Assembly: GCA_003427395.1 (NCBI GenBank)
Contig: BFEA01000238.1
Span: forward strand, 513,592-559,421
Source: Chara braunii
Taxonomy: Eukaryota; Streptophyta; Charophyceae; Charales; Characeae
Length of the DNA: 45,830 bases
Direction of reading: 5' to 3'
The notes under the pieces were generated by a model, which saw only the letters and a program-made list of their open reading frames with translations, had not been told where the DNA came from and did no database searches. Shown piece by piece: positions 1-9,284 of this stretch. A program made the translations under genes and the position numbers. Positions within the stretch are counted from its first letter, which is position 1; each line of letters opens with the position of its first letter.

Positions 1-148
1 AGAAGGTGCGAAGGTGGTTGGTTATGGAGGATGGGTGATGGAGGTGGAGGAGGAAGAATGTGTGAGGTGGTTGGCTATGGTGGATGGGTGATGGTGGTGG
101 AGGAGGAAGAAGGTGTGAGGTGGTCAGCTATGGTGGATGGGTGATGAA
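1..148. repeat. Minisatellite, 53-54 bp unit, about 2.8 copies
   Basis: Three successive G-rich units begin near 1, 55 and 108. Each carries a GGTGGTYRGCTATGG-like core followed by GGATGGGTGATG and a purine-rich tail. The third copy breaks off near 148. I see no coding meaning. Confidence 0.8.
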
Positions 149-559
149 GGTTATTACATGCCCAATTGGGCAATGTATGTATAGCCAAGGATCCACAATG
201 TGATAAAAAGGACTGAATGGACAATGCGGTGTTAATGGAATCTCAACAAGCAATGTACATCCTGATACATACAAAATGGCACCTTGTAGCGCAGTGGAAG
301 ACTTAGATATAAGCCCTGACCTGACCAGGACTGACCTCTCTCACGTAGTACCAGACAACGTAGCCGAATACTAGAATACCAATGACTAGCCCAATCAATG
401 TCGCAATGCAGACCAAACATACATCATCCTCATCACAAGGTGTGAAGGGGCCTGGCGCTACACACAGGAAGAATGCACCAGGTCCAAACCATACACAAAC
501 GAGGAGGACGGGATCAGACGAAGAAGAGGGGGGAGATGGGAATGTCGTCAACACCAAGT
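149..559. other. No recognisable feature
   Basis: Short open frames exist on both strands, but none resembles a known protein and none has codon structure I would trust. It is probably flanking DNA of the retroelement that follows. Confidence 0.4.
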
Positions 560-653
560 CTTCGGCACAAGTCCCAAATAATCCCTCGTCAAATGTCTGA
601 AGCCCAGTGTCGAGAGGGTGAGGGGGAGATGGTGGACTGAGAAGAGGAAGAAG

Positions 654-658
<5 letters not shown>

Positions 659-713
<55 letters not shown>
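659..713. repeat. (CT)n microsatellite, about 27 units
   Basis: Uninterrupted CT dinucleotide run. On the minus strand it is a GA run downstream of the LTR TATA box, so it may lie in the transcribed leader of R1. Confidence 0.95.
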
Positions 714-715
<2 letters not shown>

Positions 716-1011
716 GTGCCGGGTACTAACTTGTGAAGATAGCGAGTGCTGCAAGTACCTCGACGACGAGCTGGAGCTATGGTGCTGCAGGTAAGTCTCC
801 CTGGCCTCCGCCCAATCTCTATCTCTCTCCAGTGCTACTCTAGCTCCTAATAGCCCCCAACGCTGAAGACTGCCGCTAACGCTACTACTACTGCAGCGCT
901 CCTCCAGAGTGCTGCTGCTGAATCCTGAAGACCACCTCCTGCCTCCTGAACTGCACGTGAAGTGTCTGGGAAGTCCCTATGAACTAGCTGCAGCCTGCAG
1001 GGCGGAGCAGT

Positions 1012-1020
1012 CTTATATAG
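1012..1020 (-). promoter_or_regulatory. TATA box of the R1 LTR
   Basis: The minus strand reads CTATATAAG, a strong plant-type TATA box. It lies about 370 bp inside the LTR start, as expected at the end of U3. Transcription would start some 30 bp downstream, toward lower coordinates. Confidence 0.6.
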
Positions 1021-1175
1021 TGCTAGCGTGTTCAGGAGGCTGCTCTTGCAAATGCCAAAACGTGCCAAACCCTGGTGTTGAAGCTCAAACAAAGGTTGCC
1101 TTGAAAACAGGCCCAAAATGGCATGTGCTAAACCCCTGGTCGGGTGCCTAAGTTTCACGGCAGGTCGATCTTTTG

Positions 1176-1364
1176 AGGGCCTGAAAATGGCCCTACGTTT
1201 TAGGCTGAAAAGACTAAGGGGTTGGAGGGCCCTGTTTTAGGCTGAAACGACGCAGGGCCTAAAGGCCCTTGTTTCCAGGCTTTCAGACTGAAACGACACA
1301 GGGCCTATAGGCCCTTGTTTTCAGGCTTTCAGGCTGAAACGACCCAGGGCCTGAAAATGGCCCT
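1176..1364. repeat. Palindromic 46-bp repeats in U3 of R1
   Basis: AGGGCC/GGCCCT arms recur at 1176-1194, about 1226, 1254-1269, 1300-1315 and 1346-1364, with 0 to 7 bases between the arms. The last three are exactly 46 bp apart. Between them lies a second small inverted motif, TTTCAG..CTGAAA. The arms stay perfect while loop length and content vary. Confidence 0.75.
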
Positions 1365-1399
1365 CGTTTGCAGGCGCAACATGTAACACCCCCCTCTCC

Positions 1400-2061
1400 G
1401 TATGAAGTCAAGCCGGGTCGAGGGCGAAGTTGCCGATCTGAAGGTGGAACCTGGACGCGGGTGCGGCGTGGAGCCGAAGATACCGGCTTGCCTTCCATCT
1501 TGCGTTCGTAGCGTGCGAGAACATCTAGAGCTGTTGCTTGGAGTTCCGCATAGGTCAACCAACGGTTAGCTTTGTGGCTGCAGTACGCAAAGTGTACCAA
1601 GTATTCGGTCGGTCTGTTGTAGTAGCGCCGTTGGGAGATGATGTCGCCGACCTCTTGAAAATCGGCCATAGAGGGTGGGTCTTGCGATCGTCGCCCGGGA
1701 AAATCATCATGTTCCACTGACGTGTAAAGAGCCAACTTGGAGCAATGAAAGACCAGGTAGACGGGCAAGTGGCGGGCACCTGAATGGTGAAGGAAGGTCC
1801 TTCGGGTGCATCCCCAGCGGGTGCCACGATCGGCCAGGGCCCCATCCATTTCGGGAGGAGCTTGCAAGAGATATCTTGTTCGAGGCTGAACTCCGCAGCA
1901 GAAACCCAAACGAGATCGCCGACGCAGAATGGACAAGGAAGACGCTGGCGATTGGCCTATTGGCTCATGCGTTGCTGCATCTTAGCCATCTGGTCGCGTG
2001 CCTTGACAAGTAGCTCTTGCATCCGACGCAAGAAAAGAAGATGTTCGTCGCTCTCGGCCGC
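1400..2061 (-). pseudogene. R1 integrase C-terminus and chromodomain
   Basis: Reading frames on the minus strand give, in order, a segment reading GPWPIVAPAGD, a CSKLALY segment after the usual YPVFH-type position, and a chromodomain with YLVHFAYCSHKANRWL and a LARYERKMEG tail. In Ty3/gypsy chromoviruses this domain follows integrase and reads histone marks to guide insertion. The coding is broken into at least two frames, and no stop precedes the purine tract, so the frame runs on into the LTR. It is a decayed copy. The family assignment is secure. Confidence 0.8.
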
Positions 2062-2517
2062 TCATGGAATGATTGTGTCCAACGGGGTAGTGACCGGCGA
2101 GCCGTGCTCGAACTCGAAGGACGACATCCCGATAGCCGGGTGGATGGACGAGTTGTATGCCAACTCGACATCCGGCAGCCGCTCAACCCAATCCTTTTGG
2201 CCAGGACGGATGAGAGTGCGAAGGAGAACTTGTGCGGTCTGATGCGCCCTCTCCGTTTGGCCATCGGTTTGGGGGTGGCGAGCAGAACTCGGCTTGAGAG
2301 ATGAGCCCCATCGTTTGATGAGCGCCAACCAAAAGTCGGACATGAACCGAGTGTCGCGGTCGCAAACGATTTCCTTGGGGTAACCCTTGGTTCGAATCCA
2401 ATCGGCATAAAAAACCTCGGCCAACTCCGGTGCCTTGGCATGATAGCGGCAAGGCAAAAACATAGCGAACTTGCTGACGTGGTGTAGCTGCAACTTAAGC
2501 TCGAACTTGCAAACCAC
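2062..2517 (-). pseudogene. R1 gag::integrase fusion, catalytic core of integrase
   Basis: About 150 residues. The first 17 or so (with KFELKLQLHHVS) look like the start of a gypsy gag domain. From KFAMFLPC onward it is the integrase core, with VCDRDTRFMSDFW holding an acidic catalytic residue and SSARHPQTDGQTERAHQT holding the catalytic glutamate region. It ends in AYNSSIHPAIG. Everything that should lie between (rest of gag, protease, RT, RNase H, integrase zinc domain) is missing. The joint falls near 2460-2470 and stays in frame. The product cannot support transposition on its own. Confidence 0.8.
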
Positions 2518-3216
2518 GGAATCGGGTCTGTCTTCGTCGAATCGCAGAAGATTTCCTAACCATCGAACTTCAGAGTTGTCTTACGCGGTGTCGAGCTTGG
2601 GTTTGCGGCAGCAGCACAAAACCGCTGCTCCAATTGTTGCGTGGAGGTTTGCTGTAACTGTGCGCCGTCCTTGAGGGCTCCAACGTCGGTCTCCAAAGTA
2701 TCGAGGCGAGCGGAGGTGTTGGAGGAGCTGGCATCGGGGGCAGTGACGGGTCGTTGCTCCAACTGCTGGAGGCGGCTGTTGACTTGGTCAAACGCTTGAT
2801 TGTGCGTCTGAACCGCGTTGTCGAGGCTGTGGATGTCCTCCTGCTGTGCAATGCATGTTGCCAGGAGATCCGTGAAATGGGAGAGGAGAAGAGCGATCTT
2901 GCTTTCACTCTCTTCCATCTTACCATTCTCGGCCTCGGCTCGCCAGTCCGCTGCCATTGTGAGCAAGGCTCACTCTCCGTTGAATATCTTCTCGTGTCGT
3001 TGACTTCGTTCTTCATCGACATCCCTTGCTGCTACCTCGTCTCATTGCCAACAGACGTGCCTTCTCGGCGTCCTTTGCCTTCTCTTTCTTTGTGGCTGCT
3101 ACCTCATCCGACCGTTTCTTGGCTTCGATAATCAAAGCCAGCATCCGGGCCTGATAGGTCTCGGCCGTCTCCCCGAACTTTTGATCCATGCCGGCTGTTT
3201 GTAAGCACGTGAGCAT
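2518..3216 (-). pseudogene. R1 gag N-terminal region
   Basis: Two minus-strand frames carry the gag start. At 3013-3216 the peptide includes DQKFGETAETYQARMLAL and a basic-acidic helix. At 2556-2966 there is a predicted coiled coil rich in heptad Leu/Gln (QQEDIHSLDNAVQTHNQAFD and following), ending in TTLKFDG, the start of the retrotransposon gag domain. A stop and a frameshift separate it from the fusion frame downstream. Gag would form the particle that packages element RNA. This copy is broken. Confidence 0.7.
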
Positions 3217-4050
3217 AGACCAGGCCAGAGGACTGCTGACGTGGCACTACTCGACTGCTGACGTGACGCGGCTGTCACCTGACGTGGCCTGCTGACGTGG
3301 CAACTCACCAATGCCGTCGCAGGGGGTAGCAGGAGACAGATAGAGAAGACCAGAGGGGGCAACAACATAGGTGGGGAGGGGTGGGTTGATCGCCCAGATA
3401 AGGAGCCACTAATAAAAAAGAAAAGTTTGAACTTTGCAAGTTCAGTAGGCCTCCCAATTCCCCTTGAAGTGCGAAATTACCAATGATAATTTTTTTTTCT
3501 AACTTTCAGACTGCAAATGATTATCCGATAAAAGAATTCCGAAAAAAAAAAAAAAAAAAAAAAAAAAATACTAAGATGAGAGTACGCGCAGTTTGGAAAA
3601 TGGTACCTGCAAGAGGGATTTCCCGTACCGTTGTCGGTGCGAATACCCTTACAAGGGTATCCACCCTGTTTTTTGCAAGTAACAGAAGATGAGGTTATTC
3701 TGTATGTTATGTTGACTAGATGGTCGACTAGAATAGGGAATGTGTGGGCGTGCGTGAGATTTCTCTTTTTGTGTTGATCATGAAGTCGACGTAGTTTCAC
3801 CGGCTAAGTTCTATTGATTGCTTAGATTACGGACTTGAAAGTTTCCGTCTTTTCGTCCGACACGTTTAACCAAACGGTAGGGTTTGGCGTGCGGAATAGC
3901 GTACGTGGCGGCCACGGCGCAGTTTGCGCAAGTCGGCGCGGACGTCTAGTGGCTATGTGCTTGGTTGCTGATAAGGATGAGGCCTAGATCGTTTTCGTGA
4001 CCCGGAGCGCTGCGCTGCACCACTTTATATGAGATTCTGCGCACACCCGT
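3217..4050. other. Non-coding: leader of R1, then start of tandem unit 1
   Basis: 3230-3310 repeats the motif GCTGACGTGGC four or five times, probably in the R1 leader. I found no 5' LTR. An A run sits at 3541-3568. At about 3645-3665 the palindrome ATACCCTTACAAGGGTAT occurs; a close match at 11030 marks the start of tandem unit 2. No gene is recognised. Confidence 0.5.
3541..3568. repeat. Poly-A tract
   Basis: An A run of about 27 bases, broken only at its left edge. It could be a retroposition tail on a plus-strand insertion, but no matching element body is visible upstream. Confidence 0.8.
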
Positions 4051-4051
4051 C

Positions 4052-4330
4052 TCAAGCTTGGGCTTAGCCCTATAGATTACGGCATTGGACTTTTGAGACG
4101 GAGGTACGGGGGTCGAGGCCAGCGGGCGGCGGCTTGGGAGCGAAGGAACGTCTTGTGAAAAGACTGAGGGGTTGAGGGTCCCGTGGGACTATCCTCCTTT
4201 GGTTTTTGTAGGAGAGTCCGACTGCGGGCCCAATTGGAAGGACCGAAGGAGTACAGGTGGGTCCTCTTTGGCTTGAACTTTCTTGTTTTGTTATTTATTT
4301 TATTTTTACTTTGAATCAGGCCCGGTACCG
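4052..4330 (+). mobile_element. tRNA-derived SINE-like element, copy 1
   Basis: GGCTTAGCCCTATAGATTAC resembles a Pol III A box. About 46 bases later GGTCGAGGC matches the B box consensus GWTCRANNC with one mismatch. That spacing is the one found in tRNA. A body shared with copy 2 follows (GACTGAGGGG, then GTGGGACTATCC, then a TCCGACYGCGGGC block), ending in a T-rich tail near 4300. I infer a SINE, or a SINE-like head built into the larger unit. No target duplication was identified. Confidence 0.6.
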
Positions 4331-4413
4331 GACCCGAGACCTGCGGCTGACCCATCAGCCTAATTTAGGGGGAGGCACTGTGATGATGTCAGAGGGCTGC
4401 GGCGTAGCGGACA

Positions 4414-4508
4414 GTCCTTCAGGACATCCGTTAAAATTGGAACGATACAAAGAAGATTAGCATGGCCCCTGCACAAGGCCGGCGTGCATAAAACAGGAGG
4501 GGACTTTC
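4414..4508 (+). ncRNA. U6: U6 snRNA-like sequence (diverged gene or pseudogene)
   Basis: The core matches plant U6 closely: ACATCCGTTAAAATTGGAAC, then GATACAAAGAAGATTAGCAT, then GGCCCCTGCACAAGG. The 5' stem-loop survives as GTCC-TTCA-GGAC. The ACAGAGA box, which pairs with 5' splice sites in real U6, reads ACAAAGA. In the internal stem-loop the usual TGCG/CGCA arms have become TGCAC/GTGCA, still fully paired, so two changes compensate each other. The 3' tail differs from U6. An 11-T run follows at once. I see no U6-type TATA box or upstream element at the expected distances. Most likely it is a retroposed or decayed U6, but the preserved stems leave a functional variant possible. Confidence 0.75.
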
Positions 4509-4519
4509 TTTTTTTTTTT
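4509..4519 (+). terminator. T-run, candidate Pol III terminator of the U6-like RNA
   Basis: Eleven uninterrupted T directly after the U6-like sequence, far longer than the four or so that RNA polymerase III needs. A retroposed U6 would often lack a genomic terminator, so its presence is informative. Confidence 0.6.
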
Positions 4520-5166
4520 CTGTGTTGTTGTTATTGTTGTCTGGTTGTCGTGTTGACTTTCGCGACGCCTGCCGTCGTATGCTTGCTCGACAGCTAAGCG
4601 CTGATTCTGTTTGGTTCCGACGTGAGGGAGGAGGCTGGCCAGACCGAATGAACAGGAGCGTGAAGCGTTGCCGGGTGCCCACGGAGTAAAGGAATCAGAG
4701 ATGGCGCAGGGATGAGCGAGGCGCTGCGGGCATGGGAAAGCGAAAAGGGGAGCAGGGCGAACCAGGCTGGCTTCTATGATGGTGGGAGGAGGCTGTGGCA
4801 AGGCAGCGGTGGAGATGACATGTTGCTTACTCGTTGGCGTTTGACTAAGGAACGAGGGAGAGTAGAAGAGACTGGCAATTGCGCTGGCAGGCGACGGGCG
4901 CTGAAGCGGAGTAGAAGAGCAGGGAGGCAAGTAGTAGGAGGGAGACTGGAAAACAACGAGAGGTGAGCGCTGGAAAGAGTGGACGACTATCAAGACTGGG
5001 GTAGGGATAAGGAAGAGAGGTGGAACGAACCTGGGCGGCATACTGCGCCAGGTGCGTTCAGGATTGGAAATGGCGACAAGGAGTAAAGGAAAGCGCGAGC
5101 GGTAAGTAACAGGGAAGATCGGTGAGAACGGCAAACAAATCGACAGGGAGCGAAGCTACCGATAGA

Positions 5167-5466
5167 GCGTGGTAGTACGTGGAGTAAGAAAGGATAGGGG
5201 AAGGGAATGAATCGAGGCGCAGTTCTGCGCCGAGCTCATTTGGAGGAAGAAGAAGAAAGACGGACGAACGAAGAGTCGATTCGGGGGTTTTTAAAGCTGG
5301 CAACCCGGAATCTGAGGCGTGGTAGTACGTGGAGTAAGAAAGGATAGGGGAAGGGAATGAATCGAGGCGCAGTTCTGCGTCGAGCTCATTTGGAGGAAGA
5401 AGAAGAAAGACGGACGAACGAAGAGTCGATTCGGGGGTTTTTAAAGCTGGCAACCCGGAATCTGAG
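5167..5466. repeat. 150-bp tandem duplication, 2 copies, one mismatch
   Basis: 5167-5316 is repeated at 5317-5466 with a single visible substitution (TGCGCCGAG versus TGCGTCGAG). The unit contains GCGTGGTAGTACGTGG at its start and GGGGGTTTTTAAAGC near its end. The period is a multiple of three, so a minus-strand open frame (5058-5453) carries the duplication as 50 residues, but nothing suggests a real protein. Confidence 0.95.
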
Positions 5467-7745
5467 GCTAGAACTAGCTAGAAGTTAGTAAGGATAGGGT
5501 TAGATAAGATAGGGGGTTGAGAAGAGCTATGGTGGACAACGAAACAAGGTGAGGGCGAAGGAGCCTAACACGGCGACAAGGAAAGAAAGATCACCGGAAG
5601 ATCGTGAATTGTTGGGATTGGCTACTCATCTCCTTATTCTTAAATGAAAACCGGGATCGTGGTGATGTGCATGCATGGTGAGGTAGATATGTGAGTAACC
5701 GGATATGGTAGTTTGCGCAGAATGATAGGAAGGACTAACAAGGGAGGAAGCGAGGTGTAGTTGCTGCTTGGATGCTGCAACCGATCAGATCGTGACTACT
5801 TATGGCTTGGGTCATTGCAAGCGGGGCGAAGAGACTGATCGTAACCAGGATGTTACTTATTGGGAAAAACTTGCATTAGTTGTTACTGATGGTTATCACG
5901 AAAAGTCATGATCGTTTCCGTCGTGACTAAAGATCAACTATCTTCAGGAACGAGTTGCCTGCCTTTCCGTTGGGACCGCAAAAGCTGATTGTGGTCAGCT
6001 GGGTTCCATTTCGGCTGTCGTAGCGGGCCTAATTCGTAACTTCCTCCCTACGGTGCGAAGGAATCTGGACAGGAGGATAGACCAGGTACGAAGAGAGAAA
6101 GAAGAGATCAGTTGGTCGCAGCCTCTTGGGTGCGCTGCTGTCTAGGGGCACTGCCTCCGTTTCGGTAATGCCCGCCTCTCGCTGGTCTTCGCCATCTCAG
6201 TAGTCCTCATTTCATTTTTTGGTTTCCATCGTGCTGGTCATTGAGATTCTGGTAATGGTAGCGAAGTCAGCTCCATCAGTCTAGCAGAGTATCCCCCCTT
6301 CTCTAGAGGGAGGTTCATTTTGATAAGTGAGGATCTACTTGGGAGTTGACGCTGCCTGGCGATAATCCATATCGGGCATCTGAGTATAGGAAAGATGGAG
6401 CCGATATACCGAAAGTCGGAGGAAGTGTATACTTGGCTCTGAATGAGTCATCGGTATCAGCGACATACGTTGGCTGTTGGCGGCCTGTTAACAACTGTAT
6501 AGTCGTATTCTGGACTGCTATCCTTGAGGCTGTTACTATATCTCGAGTTCTAGCTTTATCTTTGTATTGTAATTTCAATTTAACAACTTTTTCTTTTATT
6601 TTATACTTTTTTTCAAAAAAGAAAAGATGAAAGTAAAACAAAAAAAATAAACACAATGATTGATTTTTTTTTCCATGTTTGAATAAATTTACTCGTTTCG
6701 TCCTTGTTAAGTTTTACTGAGTTTATTGTCATATGCCTGTAAGCGTAAGATGAGTGGTATTAAGTAGCCTATACTGACATGTTGCTTCTGTTGAGTCCGT
6801 GGAACGTGTGCAACGCCACGTTGGGAAGTAACTCTGGGTGGTTGGGAGTCGTAAGGCTCTTTGTGTGGCATCGTACGGTTACGAGGCCTCTGTGGTTCAA
6901 GGTAGAGTATGGGTTGCGTGCCATGAAGGGACTGTAGACACATGGAGCAGATAGAGGTAACTCCGGGTTGAGCAAGCCTGGATATGCTCGGGACATTCAA
7001 ACCTGGCCTACAGCTCGTGGGGCTCGACAGTGCAGTATTTCAAACAGTCCGACTTACATCCCCCGATTGCACAGTTCTTCTTTAAGACAGTTGGTGGGTG
7101 GGATCTGACAGATCAACGTATGACTGTGGAGTGAAAAGTGGTCTGGAGGGTTATCAGATGTGAGGACACTCACCTGTATATCGTGGAAGCCTGCAGGGAA
7201 AGGATTTCCAGTTGCTTTAGTCACAATTATTACAAATGGAGACTGGCTTGCTGATTGGAAAGGTGAAAGGCAAGACCGAAGTGAGTTCAGGTTTACCAGC
7301 AGGCTGGTGCGTGGAATACCCTGCCGGTAGAACTAGCTGGAGGAGAACCGCTGGGCAGTCCACTTACTCATGGCCCTTACGCTTCGAGTTACAGGCTGCT
7401 GCGGGTGCTGGTCGTTATTGTGCGCTCCGCTGTTCACTTCGGCCATGTCTTTGTTGTATCAATTGCTGTGCTTATTGGGAGTTGCTGAGCTGTTGCTAGT
7501 ACGACGATGTGATGCAGAGCTTGTGGTTGGGCTTGAGACTGCAGTATAGCAAGGGGCTTTCTAAGGGGTTGTTAGCAGCAGAGCTTTTACTGTGTGGCAC
7601 CATCACTCCCGCAAGCCATAAATACTCAGCAGAGGGGAGTGGTCAGACTGTGGAAGGGAATTGCTGCAACAATTTTTGAACGTCGTTAAGAGAAGCTATT
7701 TCAACAACTGGACGTCAAAGTTTGACCAAGACTGCTGCGGCTTTT
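5467..7745. other. Non-coding part of unit 1
   Basis: No gene recognised. The motif TAGAGGGAGGTTCATTTT near 6303 has a partner near 12865 in unit 2, so homology between units continues here at low identity. Open frames at 6315-7000 and 7236-7499 are not conserved between units and look like chance. Confidence 0.4.
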
Positions 7746-8005
7746 GGCCATCATTGCGGGGCCCTTAGGAGAATCAAGATAACAAAGCCCTCTCCAGTAA
7801 GTCTGAGAGCACCCTCTTGTATCCGAGAGACTGAACCTTCTTTTTCTGCCCTTCTAACTCTAAGTCTGGTCCATTGGTTTGAGAGGAAGGCAACAGGCGG
7901 GATTGCAACCCGTAGGACCGCAGCAAGACTATGTGGGGAGTCAGCCCACCGATTGCGGGAGCTATGCCGGAACTCAGGAGGAGTTCTGGAGGCAGGGAAC
8001 TGAGA
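7746..8005. repeat. Conserved non-coding block, unit 1
   Basis: It starts GGCCATCATTGCGGGGCCC and ends GTTCTGGAGGCAGGGAACT. It aligns almost base for base with 15056-15305, including CCGCAGCAAGAC and CCACCGATTGCGGGAGCT. This is the best-conserved stretch between the two units and lies just before each hairpin array. Open frames across it are not kept in step, so any constraint is on DNA or RNA. Confidence 0.75.
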
Positions 8006-8264
8006 GGTAACCATTGCTCCCCTTCTATAAACTCAATTATAACCTTTATCTATTCTCCGTGTTATGTTTTGACTGAGTATATTGTATACACCCCTATTTT
8101 GACTTTTCTGTTTGACTTTTAGGAGAAACCAGACCTAAATAAATGAATGTATGTTCAAATGTCAATTTCAGTTTAATTGTTTGACTGAAAGCAGATTTGG
8201 GGTTGCATCTAGGGGAAGAATGGGAGGAAGGTTGTATTGCATGTTTGACTGGGTCAACCAAAGG

Positions 8265-8990
8265 CTGGGAGAGTCTCCATAAGTTTGGAGGGCCCAGTGC
8301 TATGTTTATTTTGAATTGCATGAAGGACTAGACATGTTCCCATAAGTTTGGGTGGTCTTGTTGTTCTGACTTGTGAGGGCTGAATGTGGATGACTTTTCA
8401 GGGACCAAGCATGTTCCATAAGTTTGGGTGGCTTGGTCGCCTTGTTTATTTTGGTTTTTCTCAGTTTCTTTAGTTTTTGAACGAGGAGGTCTGAGCATGT
8501 TCCATAAGTTTGGGTGGCTCAGCCTCTTTCTGCTTTGGTTTTGAGATAAATATACCAGGCTGAGGACCAGGACATGTTCCGTAAGTTTGGGTGGTCTTGG
8601 TCCAACGCCTCGTACATGCTGGAACCAGAAGGTTATAATTTGGCTATACTTTATTATTATATTATCTATGAACAGGGTGGTCAGACAGGGTTCCATAAGT
8701 TTGGGTGGTCTGACTATAGCTTATCACCAACTGAAGAGAGTACTAATTAAGAATAAAATCGGGGTACGAAGGGGCAGACTGAATCTTGAGCTGAAAATGA
8801 TCGGTTCAGTCATATGCTACCTCAAAAGACTAAGTGAAGATAATCATATAAAGTTGGGATATTTAAACAGTTCAGGGCGACTAGGATGGCCTAGTCATAT
8901 GCCCGAAGAAGAGAAAAGTTGGTGTGCCCTGTGTTTGTGTATACTTAATGGCTGAGCTAGACATGTTCCATAAGTTTGGGTGGTCTAGCT
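8265..8990 (+). repeat. Hairpin array A: TAAGTT-loop hairpins, 7 plus 2 coreless
   Basis: Seven units, each with loop TAAGTT closed by a short inner stem (CTCCA/TGGAG in the first, otherwise CCA/TGG or CCCA/TGGG). Each is flanked by its own outer stem: CTGGG/CCCAG (8265/8293), GACCAAGC/GCTTGGTC (8403/8431), CTGAGC/GCTCAG (8491/8517), GGACCAGGAC/GTCTTGGTCC (8564/8594, one G:U), GTCAGAC/GTCTGAC (8680/8708), AGCTAGAC/GTCTAGCT (8955/8983). The second unit (8327-8361) is imperfect. Two further stems, GACTGAA/TTCAGTC (8777/8805) and GACTAGG/CCTAGTC (8879/8890), have lost the core. Outer stems differ yet remain complementary. No protein reading frame is shared. Strand given is that on which I describe it; transcription is unknown. 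Confidence 0.9.
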
Positions 8991-9029
8991 TTATGCCCTA
9001 TGTAAGTTGGGTATAAAGGGATAAATCAT

Positions 9030-9284
9030 AGAAAGATTACGAACTATTATTTGCTAAGTTGACTTTGGGGAGGTCAGAATACTTACTTTTGTGGTTTGGC
9101 CTGCATGAGACTGAGTGCGACTACTACTTAGTCAGTGTTTTAGTTGATAGGTAGTTGCTTTAGTTGCTCGCCACGTGCTAGAGCCATAGGAAATAGTTTC
9201 AATTCCTGCATTTTTTTTAGCTAAGTTTTTTTTACTTAGATCACTTTCTACATTTTCTGGGATCTTTTATTATGCTTGGTCTTG
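9030..9284. other. Spacer after array A
   Basis: It contains GATAGGTAGTTGCTTTAGTT followed by GCTCGCCACGTGCTAGAGCC near 9150-9185. A near copy in unit 2 lies near 16813-16855. No gene. Confidence 0.5.

Larger units (their letters stand above)
560..1388 (-). mobile_element. 3' LTR of a minus-strand Ty3/gypsy chromovirus (R1)
   Basis: Read on the minus strand, integrase-chromodomain coding is followed by a purine tract (plus-strand complement at 1388-1400) and then by TGTTACATG, the usual tract-plus-TG start of a gypsy LTR. About 370 bases further on there is a good TATA box, and then a long leader containing a GA run. The start at 1388 is well supported. The far end near 560 is a guess, because no second LTR copy or target duplication was found for comparison. 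Confidence 0.6.

Noticed and set aside
4457-5453. Ser/Pro-rich minus-strand proteins
   Set aside because: Low-complexity translation of G/A-rich DNA, not conserved in the second tandem unit.
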